Assembly (NCBI GenBank): GCA_035326025.1
Contig: DAOKYT010000060.1
Span: 1 to 16,873 of the forward strand
Length of the DNA: 16,873 nt
Direction of reading: 5' to 3'
DNA from: Amarobacter sp035326025
GTDB taxonomy: Bacteria; Chloroflexota; Dehalococcoidia; Tepidiformales; Tepidiformaceae
Made by a program: the position numbers and the translations under genes
In this document: positions 1-6,661 of the stretch, piece by piece
Layout: each line of letters starts with the position of its first letter
Position numbering within the stretch: the stretch's first letter is position 1
The notes under the pieces: model-generated
Database searches by the model: none
What the model saw: the letters and a program-made list of their open reading frames with translations, nothing else
Told to the model about the DNA's origin: nothing

Positions 1-1
1 G

Positions 2-160
2 AACGCCGAGAAGATGCACTACGTCCCGAGCAACGCGGGCGCCGGCACCGGCTGGGTTGCCTACCAGGGCCACGTCAAGAACATCGAGATCCAGACCGTC
101 CCGGGCGCCTACAGCTTGGCGACCGAGGAGCTGCCGTACTTCTGGCTCGATAAGGCGTAA
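2..160 (+). CDS. ABC transporter substrate-binding protein, family 5 (oligopeptide type), C-terminal fragment
   Basis: Only the last 52 codons and the TAA stop are in the window; the start lies upstream. The tail reads ...HVKNIEIQTVPGAYSLA... and ends ELPYFWLDKA, the usual ending of periplasmic or lipid-anchored peptide/nickel-binding proteins (SBP_bac_5), where a late 'W' and a short amphipathic end close the protein. Such proteins capture oligopeptides or other small ligands outside the membrane and deliver them to a DppB/DppC permease. The next two genes on the same strand are exactly those permeases, which strongly supports the call. The ligand cannot be told from this fragment. Confidence 0.8.
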   Translation, partial: NAEKMHYVPSNAGAGTGWVAYQGHVKNIEIQTVPGAYSLATEELPYFWLDKA

Positions 161-193
161 ACGGGCAGCATCCGGCATAATCCAACTACCCTT

Positions 194-225
194 GGGGGTG
201 GGTTCACCACGGTGGGCCCACCCCC
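194..225 (+). promoter_or_regulatory. Intercistronic hairpin between binding-protein gene and dppB
   Basis: A perfect 9-bp inverted repeat: GGGGGTGGG (194-202) pairs with CCCACCCCC (217-225) across a 14-nt loop. There is no T-run after it, so it is not a standard terminator. Hairpins at this place in transporter operons commonly protect the upstream message from 3' decay, so the binding protein is made in excess over the permease. That role is inferred here. Confidence 0.55.
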
Positions 226-250
226 TCATCCCGTCTCTGGAGTCGGTCAC

Positions 251-1204
251 ATGCAGCGTTATCTCATCCGCCGCCTCCTTCTGATGATTCCCACACTCAT
301 CGGCGTCTCGTTTGTGGTCTTCGTCATCGTCCGGGCCGTGCCCGGCGACATTGTCGACCTCATCTCGGGAGACTTCGGCGCGGCCGACCCGGCAGTGAAG
401 GAAGCCATCCGGAAGGACTTCGGCCTCGAAGGCAACATCGTCAGCCAGTACTTGCGCTGGCTCGGCGATATCGTGCAGCTCGACATGGGCAAGTCCCTCA
501 TCAGCGGGCGCACGGTCACCAGCGAGCTCAACAACCGGATGCCTGTGACCTTCCAGCTCAGCATCATGGCCATCTTCTTCTCGTGCCTCATCGCGATCCC
601 GATCGGCATCATCTCGGCCATCCGCCAGGACACCTGGGCCGACTATGTGGGCCGCAGCTTCGCCATCGCCCTGCTGGCCGCGCCCGGTTTCTGGATCGCC
701 ATCCTCCTCATCAGCATGGCTGGCCGCTACTTCAAGTGGGGCGTACCGCCGGCCACCTACATCGAATTCACCGATGACCCGATTGGCAACCTCAAGCTCA
801 TGCTGGTGCCATCCCTCATCCTCGGCGGCGCCCTCTCGGGCAGCGTTATGCGCTTCACCCGCTCCACCATGCTCGAAACCCTCCGCCAGGATTACATCCG
901 CACCGCCTGGTCCAAGGGCCTCCGGGAGCGCGTCATCATCGTCCGCCATGCCATGCGCAATGCCCTCATCCCCGTCATCACCGTCGTGGGCCTCCAGCTC
1001 CCCATCCTCGTCGGCGGTTCCGTCATCATCGAATCCGTCTACGCGATCCCCGGCATGGGCCGCTACTACATCTCCGCCATCGATTCGAAGGACTACCCCG
1101 TCATCCAGGGCATCAACATCATCGTCGCCCTGGTAGTCGTCTTCGCCAACCTTGGGGTGGACTTGCTCTACTCCGTCATCGATCCCCGGATCAGGTACTC
1201 GTAA
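251..1204 (+). CDS. dppB: Peptide/nickel-type ABC transporter permease (DppB family)
   Basis: This 317-residue inner-membrane permease forms one half of the channel of a family-5 importer. The N-terminus MQRYLIRRLLLMIPTLIGVS is typical of DppB/OppB, with the first helix at about residues 9-28, an extracytoplasmic segment carrying RAVPGD (28-33), and five further helices. The cytoplasmic EAA-like loop that docks on the ATPase is at about 214-241 (DYIRTAWSKGLRERVI). The end, DPRIRYS, is also typical. I chose the ATG at 251 because GGAG at 239-242 lies 8 nt upstream; the in-frame ATG at 212 would add 13 residues that do not resemble the family and would sit inside the upstream hairpin. The stop abuts the dppC start. 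Transported compound unknown. Confidence 0.93.
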   Translation: MQRYLIRRLLLMIPTLIGVSFVVFVIVRAVPGDIVDLISGDFGAADPAVKEAIRKDFGLEGNIVSQYLRWLGDIVQLDMGKSLISGRTVTSELNNRMPVTFQLSIMAIFFSCLIAIPIGIISAIRQDTWADYVGRSFAIALLAAPGFWIAILLISMAGRYFKWGVPPATYIEFTDDPIGNLKLMLVPSLILGGALSGSVMRFTRSTMLETLRQDYIRTAWSKGLRERVIIVRHAMRNALIPVITVVGLQLPILVGGSVIIESVYAIPGMGRYYISAIDSKDYPVIQGINIIVALVVVFANLGVDLLYSVIDPRIRYS

Positions 1205-2116
1205 ATGGCCACAGATGCAGCAGTCCTCGAAGCCTATGCGCTCCGGCCGGAGGTCTCCTTCGCGGCCCGGTTCCGCCGCAGCCTCGTCAACTTCATCAAG
1301 CACAAGCCGCTCGGCACCTTTGGCGCGGTCGTCGTGCTCCTCCTCATCGCCATGGCCCTCGTCCCGCAGATCTTCACCACGATCGACCCCAACGATAGCG
1401 CCATCGCCGACCGCTACCAGGGCCCTTCGGCGAGCCACTGGTTCGGCACCGACCAGCAGGGCCGAGACCTCTACGCCCGCATCATCTATGGGGCCCGCAA
1501 CTCCATCTTGATCGGCTTCGGCGTCGTCGCTATCAGCTCCACTTTCGCCCTCGTCCTCGGCGTGGTCTCGGGCTACTACGGCGGCTGGTTCGATACGACC
1601 ATCCAGCGCCTCGTGGATGTTGGTATCGCCCTGCCGGGCCTCATCTTTATCATCCTCGTCGTCACGAGCCTCCAGCAGATCCCGGTCAACATGCGCATCG
1701 TCCTCGCCGTTGGTGCCCTGACCGCGCTCAGTTCGTCGCGCGTCATCCGGGGGGCGGCGATTTCGGCCAAACAGAACCAGTACGTCGAGGCGGCCCGCGT
1801 CGTCGGCGCCAGCGACATCCGGATCATCTTCCGGCACGTCACGCCCAACGTGTTCCCCGTCCTCATCATCGGAGCCTCGATCCAGGTGGGTAGCGCCGTG
1901 CTGGTGGAATCGTCGCTCGCGTTCCTCGGCTATGGCGTGCAGCCGCCCACCGCTTCCTGGGGCCGCATGCTCAACGAGGCTCGCGAACGCCTGGTGCAAT
2001 ACCCGCACCTGGCCATCTTCCCCGGCCTCGTCATCTTCTTCACCGTCTACTCCTTCAACATGCTTGGCGATGCACTGCGTGACGTGCTCGACCCGCGCCT
2101 CCGCGGATCGCGCTAG
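1205..2116 (+). CDS. dppC: Peptide/nickel-type ABC transporter permease (DppC family)
   Basis: This 303-residue partner permease begins with the nucleotide directly after the dppB stop, so the two are surely co-translated. Family marks in order: a cytoplasmic N-terminus, the first helix at about 37-56, the extracytoplasmic HWFGTDQQGRDL motif (78-89, the DppC/OppC 'GTD..GRD' signature), and the EAA loop YVEAARVVGASDIRII (193-208) that contacts the ATPase. It closes with SFNMLGDALRDVLDPRLRGSR. No DppD/DppF ATPase follows; a terminator lies 27 nt downstream. The ATPases must therefore be upstream of the window, elsewhere on the chromosome, or shared with another importer. Confidence 0.93.
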   Translation: MATDAAVLEAYALRPEVSFAARFRRSLVNFIKHKPLGTFGAVVVLLLIAMALVPQIFTTIDPNDSAIADRYQGPSASHWFGTDQQGRDLYARIIYGARNSILIGFGVVAISSTFALVLGVVSGYYGGWFDTTIQRLVDVGIALPGLIFIILVVTSLQQIPVNMRIVLAVGALTALSSSRVIRGAAISAKQNQYVEAARVVGASDIRIIFRHVTPNVFPVLIIGASIQVGSAVLVESSLAFLGYGVQPPTASWGRMLNEARERLVQYPHLAIFPGLVIFFTVYSFNMLGDALRDVLDPRLRGSR

Positions 2117-2142
2117 CCGGCCTGGCCCGCCCCCACTCCCCG

Positions 2143-2170
2143 AGGCGCCCTCCGCAACGAGGGCGCCTTT
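2143..2170 (+). terminator. Intrinsic terminator after dppC
   Basis: GGCGCCCTC (2144-2152) and GAGGGCGCC (2159-2167) form a perfect 9-bp stem with a 6-nt loop, plus one A-T pair, followed by TTT. It starts 27 nt after the dppC stop and closes the transporter operon. Confidence 0.8.
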
Positions 2171-2638
2171 GGCGTTCCGGGCTTCTGCTCAGGCCGCCTC
2201 TTCGGCGGGCACGCCGCCTGCGGGTGGGCCCAACGCGCGCGACTGGCCAGAGCGCCGGCCGCCAGGGCCAGGCCGGGGAATGCGCGGAACCAGCGCCCGG
2301 ACCGGCGCGCAAGAAGGCATCCCGCGGTTCGATGCCACGGGCTCCTGCTCGAAGTGAGCTATCCCGCGGCCGTTATGCAGCGGTGGGAATGAGGCCGGTG
2401 CATTCGCGGACCTTCATGGCGTGGCCTGGCGCGGTATTGTAGAGGATTCAGAGCTTACATCGAAAGCAATATGAGGCGTAAACCCGCCCAGATTCAGAGG
2501 GCCCGCGCGGCCAGGGTCAGAAATGGCGTTCCCTATTTCCTTTTAGTCTCGTTAGGCGACAGAATGCGCTTGCTGTGGCGGCGGAAATCGGGAGCCACCC
2601 CACAATCTTTGAGCCGACCAGGCCAGGGAGCGCAGCTC
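2171..2638. other. Intergenic region and leader of the cytochrome oxidase operon
   Basis: I see no convincing gene here. Reading frames in 2171-2440 are low-complexity Pro/Arg/Ala translations without a ribosome site. The stretch 2440-2560 is clearly less GC-rich than its surroundings and probably holds the promoter of the oxidase operon, but I cannot point to a good -35/-10 pair; TTCATG (2413-2418) with TATTGT (2435-2440) is the best and is weak. The frame of subunit II stays open back to an ATG at 2471, but codons between 2564 and 2638 use G/C in the third position only about 64% of the time and include several codons avoided elsewhere, so I treat this as leader, not coding. Confidence 0.5.
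2445..2499. repeat. Two copies of GATTCAGAG in the oxidase leader
   Basis: The 9-mer GATTCAGAG occurs at 2445-2453 and again at 2491-2499, 46 bp apart start to start, in the same orientation. It lies in the AT-richer leader ahead of the oxidase genes and could be a pair of regulator half-sites. Nothing more supports that. Confidence 0.3.
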
Positions 2639-3409
2639 TTGCACGTCAGGCATCTCATCACAGCCGGCCTGCTGTGGGTCGTGTTGACCGCGGTGGGCGA
2701 ACTCCTTGTTATCGCCGATCTCTATCCCACCGTGGGCTCTAGCGAGGCGGAGGACTTCGACGACATCTTCCGGTTCCTCCTTCTGCTGGGAGTGCCGGTC
2801 ATGACCTTCGTCTTCGCCACCATCATCTACGCCATGCTCCAGTTCCGCATTCGCACCGCCGAGCCAACGGAAGACGGCCCGGTGATGCGTGGCCATGGCT
2901 GGGGCCCCCGCATCTGGCTCGGCGTCACCGGTGGCCTCGCCATTTTCATCATGATCTACCCCGGGCTCACCGGCCTCGCCGAGCTGCAGAGCGATCGGCG
3001 CGCCTATGGCTGGGGCGAACGCGATGCCGAACTCGTCATCAAGGCCACCGCCTTCAAGTGGCAGTGGGCCTTCGAATACCCCGATGGCACGCAGGTCAGC
3101 GTTGCCCAGGGCAAGGAAATCGTCCTCCCCGTCGATACCTCCGTCCGCTTCGATGTGAACTCCATCGATGTGGTCCACTCCCTCTGGATCCCCGCGTTCC
3201 GCATGAAGATCGACGCGATGCCGGGCCGAACGACGTACATGACCGTCAAGCCCACCAAGACAGGCGAATACCAGAATGACCAGGCCTACCGGGTCCAGTG
3301 CGCCGAGCTTTGCGGCATGGACCATGCGACCATGATGTTCCCGATTCGTGTTGTCGAGGCGGAAGAGTTCGAAAGCTGGCTCGCCAGCCTGAACCAGGGG
3401 GGGAATTGA
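2639..3409 (+). CDS. ctaC: Cytochrome c oxidase subunit II
   Basis: This subunit takes electrons from cytochrome c or a cupredoxin through the binuclear CuA centre. With the start used here it has 256 residues: an extra N-terminal helix (about 6-27), the two usual helices (about 45-70 and 91-111), and an outer cupredoxin domain. CuA ligands are all visible: His180 (in VVHSLWIP), Cys221, Glu223, Cys225, His229 and Met232 (CAELCGMDHATM). The electron-entry aromatic patch FKWQWAFEYPDG precedes it. No cytochrome c domain is fused. I prefer the TTG at 2639: AGGGAG (2625-2630) is 8 nt upstream, and the protein then begins just before the first helix. ATGs at 2564 (281 residues) and 2471 (312 residues) are in frame but precede poorly coding sequence. 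The glutamate normally found at the start of the last helix (K-channel mouth, E101 in Rhodobacter numbering) is not evident. Confidence 0.92.
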   Translation: MHVRHLITAGLLWVVLTAVGELLVIADLYPTVGSSEAEDFDDIFRFLLLLGVPVMTFVFATIIYAMLQFRIRTAEPTEDGPVMRGHGWGPRIWLGVTGGLAIFIMIYPGLTGLAELQSDRRAYGWGERDAELVIKATAFKWQWAFEYPDGTQVSVAQGKEIVLPVDTSVRFDVNSIDVVHSLWIPAFRMKIDAMPGRTTYMTVKPTKTGEYQNDQAYRVQCAELCGMDHATMMFPIRVVEAEEFESWLASLNQGGN

Positions 3410-3413
3410 CCAG

Positions 3414-5264
3414 ATGTATGCACTGAAGTCCGTGGCTGGGGCGCTCGGCCTTGGCCTCATCTTCTTCTACCTCGGACTCGGCTTTGTCGCCGTCCTCCGC
3501 GCCATCTTCGGCTACCCCGATGTCTGGGGTGGCGAAATCAACATCGTCGGTGGCTACGTCTTCGGCGTCATCGGCTGGATCATGGGTATCGGCATGTGGG
3601 GCCTCTGGGGCCGCGAATGGTTCGGCCTCAAGACCTACCCCCGCCACGCCCCCGGCTGGCAGCGCTACTTCACCTTTAACACCGACCACAAGGTCATCGG
3701 CATCCAGTACCTGGTGACCTTCATCATCGTCTTCCTTCTGGCCGGCGCGCTGGCACTCCTTATGCGCCTCGAACTCGCCTCAAGCGGCATGCAATTTCTC
3801 TCGAACAGCCAATACAACGGCACCATGGGCCTGCACGGCATCCTCATGATCGCCGTGGCCGTGGCCGCCGTCGTTGGTGGCGCGGGGAACTACGCCGTGC
3901 CGCTCATGATTGGCGCCGACGACATGGCCTTCCCACGGCTCAACGCGCTCACCTTCTGGCTCATCCCGCCGGTGGCCGTTGGCCTGCTCGCCACCCCCTT
4001 CCTTGGCGGCATCGAAACGGGCTGGACCGCATACCCACCCCTCGCCACCACCACCAACAGTTCCCAAATCCTCTTCGACCTCTCGATCATCACCTTCGGT
4101 TTCACCTCGATCCTCGGTGGCCTGAACTTCCTGGTCACGATCATCTTCATGCGCGCGCCAGGCATGACCTGGGGCCGCCTGCCTATCTTCGTCTGGTCGA
4201 TGTTCGCGACCGCCTGGATCGCCCTCCTCTACACGCAAGGCTTCGCCGTCGCACTCCTGATGATCATGCTCGATCGTGTGGCCGGCATGGCCTTCTTCAA
4301 TCCGGAAGCGGGCGGCGACCCGCTCCTCTACCAGCACGTGTTCTGGTTCTACTCGCACCCCGCCGTGTACATCATGGTGTTGCCCGGCTTCGGCATCGCG
4401 CTGGAAGTCATCAGCCACTTCTCGCGCAAGCCGCTCTTCGCCTACCGCTACGCCGTGGGCGCCTTCCTGGGCATTCTCGGCCTGAGCGGCGTCGTCTGGG
4501 CACACCACATGTTCACTTCCGGTATGCCCAACTACCTCCACGGCCCCTTCCTGGTGGCTACCGAGCTCATCTCCATCCCCACGGGCCTCATCTTCCTTTC
4601 CGCCCTCGGGACCATCTGGATGGGCAAGCTCTGGCTCCGCACGCCGATGCTGTTCGCCCTCGCCGTCATCTTCAACTTCGCCTGCGGCGGCGTCACGGGC
4701 ATCTTCCTCGCCGATGTGCCGACCGACATCCACCTGCAAGACACGTACTTCGTCGTGGCGCACTTCCACTACACGATCGTGGGCGGCGAAATCTTCGCCC
4801 TCTTCGCCGGCATCTACTACTGGTTCCCGAAAATGACGGGCCGGATGTACAACGAAACGCTCGCGAAGCTCCACTTCTGGTGGATGTTCATCGGCTTCAA
4901 CCTCACCTTCTTCACCATGCACCTCCCCGGCGTGAAGGGCATGAACCGCCGCATCGCCGACTATCCCTCCTCGCTCGATGACCTGAACCTCATCGTCAGC
5001 CTCTCGGGCTTCTTCCTGGGCGCCTCCTTCCTCGTGTTCATCTACAACATAATCAACGCCTGGATCCGCGGCCCCGTAGCCGAGCCGAACCCCTGGCGCG
5101 CCCGCACCCTCGAATGGCAGACCACCTCGCCTCCGCCTCACGAGAACTTCCCCGAGCCGCCCGTCATCAAGGGCCACCCCTACGACTACGGCGTGCCCGG
5201 CTCAGTCCATGGCGTGTTCCCCAACGCCGGCCTGAGCGGCGCACCCGCTGGCGGCGGGCAGTAA
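3414..5264 (+). CDS. ctaD: Cytochrome c oxidase subunit I, A2-type haem-copper oxidase
   Basis: This catalytic subunit reduces O2 to water and pumps protons. It has 616 residues and starts 4 nt after subunit II behind a G-rich ribosome site. About 80 N-terminal residues hold two extra helices (about 7-29 and 45-65) before the usual core, which begins near FNTDHKVIG. Ligands visible: haem a His141 and His452, haem a3 His450, CuB His315, His364 and His365, and the cross-linking Tyr319. D-channel Asp170, Asn159 and Asn177 are present. The D-channel glutamate is Ala317, with Tyr313-Ser314 just before the CuB His: the YS signature of A2 oxidases. The K-channel lysine expected after PTG (389-391) is Ile393 by an ungapped alignment from PTG to TPML. 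The tail has the usual NPWRARTLEWQTTSPPP. Confidence 0.97.
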   Translation: MYALKSVAGALGLGLIFFYLGLGFVAVLRAIFGYPDVWGGEINIVGGYVFGVIGWIMGIGMWGLWGREWFGLKTYPRHAPGWQRYFTFNTDHKVIGIQYLVTFIIVFLLAGALALLMRLELASSGMQFLSNSQYNGTMGLHGILMIAVAVAAVVGGAGNYAVPLMIGADDMAFPRLNALTFWLIPPVAVGLLATPFLGGIETGWTAYPPLATTTNSSQILFDLSIITFGFTSILGGLNFLVTIIFMRAPGMTWGRLPIFVWSMFATAWIALLYTQGFAVALLMIMLDRVAGMAFFNPEAGGDPLLYQHVFWFYSHPAVYIMVLPGFGIALEVISHFSRKPLFAYRYAVGAFLGILGLSGVVWAHHMFTSGMPNYLHGPFLVATELISIPTGLIFLSALGTIWMGKLWLRTPMLFALAVIFNFACGGVTGIFLADVPTDIHLQDTYFVVAHFHYTIVGGEIFALFAGIYYWFPKMTGRMYNETLAKLHFWWMFIGFNLTFFTMHLPGVKGMNRRIADYPSSLDDLNLIVSLSGFFLGASFLVFIYNIINAWIRGPVAEPNPWRARTLEWQTTSPPPHENFPEPPVIKGHPYDYGVPGSVHGVFPNAGLSGAPAGGGQ

Positions 5265-5276
5265 GGAGGCCCAGCA

Positions 5277-5480
5277 ATGCAGAAACCGATGCAGACCGGC
5301 ATGATCGTGGCCCTCATCCTCGCGGTCCTCACCATCGTCGAATACATCTTCGCCGTGGAAGTCTCACAGGACACCGTCCGCTTCACCGGCCTCTCCCTCG
5401 CCGCCGTCGCCAAGGCAGCGCTCATCGTCTACTACTTCATGCACGTCTACCGCATCTGGCGCACTGAGGAGGCCCACTAA
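5277..5480 (+). CDS. Cytochrome c oxidase subunit IV (prokaryotic caa3/aa3 type)
   Basis: A 67-residue membrane protein with two helices (about 7-27 and 37-57) and the family-like end of helix two, AALIVYYFMHVYRIWR. Small subunit IV proteins pack against subunits I and III and aid assembly of the binuclear centre. A perfect AAGGAGG ribosome site (5263-5269) overlaps the ctaD stop, 7 nt before ATG. The TAA stop shares its last A with the ATG of subunit III (TAATG), so translation of the two is coupled. Confidence 0.88.
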   Translation: MQKPMQTGMIVALILAVLTIVEYIFAVEVSQDTVRFTGLSLAAVAKAALIVYYFMHVYRIWRTEEAH

Positions 5481-6046
5481 TGGCCGTCATCTCCCCCGCC
5501 GCCGAGGCGCACCACCCGGTTCACAATCACCTCCAGCTCAACCGCGTCGGCCTCTGGCTGTTCTTCTTCTCCGAGGCCATCCTCTTTGGCCTCCTCCTGA
5601 GCGCCCGCTTCTTCATCGAGGGCATCGAACGCGAAGAGCTCGACCAGCTCCTCGGCCTCGGCATCACCATCGTCCTCCTCCTGAGCTCGGTCACCGCGTT
5701 CACCGCCGAAACGGCAATCGAGCACGACAACCGCAAGCTCGCCAACTACGGGCTCATGGCCACCATCCTGCTCGGCATCTTCTTCACCGGCGGCGTGGTC
5801 TACGAATGGAGCAGCGCCCACTTCCACCGCGACGAGTCATTCGGCACGCTCTTCTTCACCATGACGGGCATCCACGCGAGCCACGTCGTCAGCGGCATCG
5901 GCATCCTTATCCTCGTCTGGATCCAGTTCCTCCGCGGCCGTTTCTCCAGCAACGACCACTGGCCCATCGCCGGCGCCGTCATGTACTGGCACTTCGTCGA
6001 CGTGGTCTGGGTCTTCTTTTACCCGGCCCTCTACCTGGTCAAATAG
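5480..6046 (+). CDS. ctaE: Cytochrome c oxidase subunit III
   Basis: A 188-residue, five-helix subunit III that stabilises the oxidase and its proton uptake. Marks: LWLFFFSEAILFGLL (first helix), a second helix LGITIVLLLSSVTAFTAE, FFTMTGIHASHVVSGIG, and the closing MYWHFVDVVWVFFYPALYLV, where the last helix is almost diagnostic. This is the short five-helix form common in bacterial caa3/bo3-like operons, not the seven-helix form. AGGAGG at 5467-5472 lies within the end of the subunit IV gene, 7 nt before the start. Confidence 0.96.
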   Translation: MAVISPAAEAHHPVHNHLQLNRVGLWLFFFSEAILFGLLLSARFFIEGIEREELDQLLGLGITIVLLLSSVTAFTAETAIEHDNRKLANYGLMATILLGIFFTGGVVYEWSSAHFHRDESFGTLFFTMTGIHASHVVSGIGILILVWIQFLRGRFSSNDHWPIAGAVMYWHFVDVVWVFFYPALYLVK

Positions 6047-6050
6047 CGGC

Positions 6051-6056
6051 TAGACT
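6051..6056 (+). promoter_or_regulatory. Candidate -10 element of a leaderless promoter
   Basis: TAGACT fits the TAnnnT -10 pattern and ends exactly 6 nt before the ATG at 6063. No Shine-Dalgarno sequence precedes that ATG and no -35 box is evident. The same 6-nt spacing recurs in this window at 15490-15495 and, less well, at 8890-8895 (minus). It may give the cupredoxin-like gene its own transcript inside the oxidase operon. Confidence 0.4.
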
Positions 6057-6062
6057 GGGTTC

Positions 6063-6584
6063 ATGACCCTTTCACCCGCCGCCAGGCACTGGATCCTGTG
6101 GGCTTTCGGCGGCATCGCCATCGGCTGGCTTGTGAGCGTCTTCTGGTGGTTCCTCCTCGAGCCCGTCGGCAAGGATGCCATCCGCGAGCTCATCATCCCC
6201 GAAGGCACGGCGGCGCTCATCGCCGAGGGCAAGCCCGCACCCGGCATCCCCGCAAATCTCGACCTCGGCCGCACGCGCGAGCTCACCATCATCAATAACG
6301 ACGTCGCCGAGCACTACATCGGCGGCGCCCTCATCCGCCCCGGCACCACGGCCACCTTCGAGCCCACGCAGAAGGAAGGCGAGGTCGCCTGCAGCTTCCA
6401 TTCCGCCGGCTCCATCGCCTTCAGCCTCACCGAACGCCCGCCCCTCACCGTGACCATCATCCCGGCAATCCTGCTGGGCCTGCCGTTCGGCCTGGCGTTC
6501 GGCCTCGCTGTCTTCGTCGGCAAACGGATTTCGACCCACGACGACGCGGAGCCGCACCTCCAGGGCAGCGCCCCGGACGGTTAG
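6063..6584 (+). CDS. Membrane-anchored protein with cupredoxin-like metal site
   Basis: I do not recognise a named family. The 173-residue protein has a helix at about 10-32, an outer domain of about 90 residues, and a second helix at about 128-152 with a short charged tail. The outer domain looks like a small cupredoxin: ELTIINNDVAEHYIG puts His84 in the place of the first copper ligand, and CSFHSAGSI gives Cys110-x2-His113-x4-Ile118, the plastocyanin ligand loop (C-x2-H-x4-M) with Ile in place of the axial Met. It lies 16 nt after ctaE, so an electron donor to, or copper supplier for, the oxidase is a reasonable inference. Without the Cu call it would be a hypothetical two-helix membrane protein. 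Confidence 0.7.
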   Translation: MTLSPAARHWILWAFGGIAIGWLVSVFWWFLLEPVGKDAIRELIIPEGTAALIAEGKPAPGIPANLDLGRTRELTIINNDVAEHYIGGALIRPGTTATFEPTQKEGEVACSFHSAGSIAFSLTERPPLTVTIIPAILLGLPFGLAFGLAVFVGKRISTHDDAEPHLQGSAPDG

Positions 6585-6623
6585 CCCCGCGCCCACCCGT
6601 CCCCCCGCCCGGCTCAAGACTCC

Positions 6624-6651
6624 CGCCTATCGCCTATCGCCTATCGCCTAT
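6624..6651. repeat. Four tandem copies of CGCCTAT
   Basis: CGCCTAT is repeated perfectly four times (28 bp), with a one-mismatch copy, CGCCTAC, at 6659-6665 that overlaps the end of cysM. It fills the 77-bp space between the convergent cupredoxin-like gene and cysM. There is no dyad in the unit. Such short heptamers vary in copy number by slippage; a role in termination is not evident. Confidence 0.9.
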
Positions 6652-6661
6652 CCCCTGCCGC

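Noticed and set aside
2321..2345. tRNA T-arm-like GGTTCGATGCC
   Set aside because: The flanking bases do not form a proper 5-bp T-stem, and no acceptor, D or anticodon arm can be placed upstream.
2224..2442. 72-residue plus-strand frame in the gap before the oxidase operon
   Set aside because: Arg/Pro/Ala-rich translation, no ribosome site, no family resemblance; typical of chance frames in GC-rich DNA.
3780..5177. 465-residue minus-strand frame opposite ctaD
   Set aside because: His/Glu/Gly-rich mirror of a well-conserved oxidase gene; a reading-frame shadow.
6624..6651. CRISPR-like repeat
   Set aside because: The unit is only 7 bp with no spacers and no cas genes nearby.
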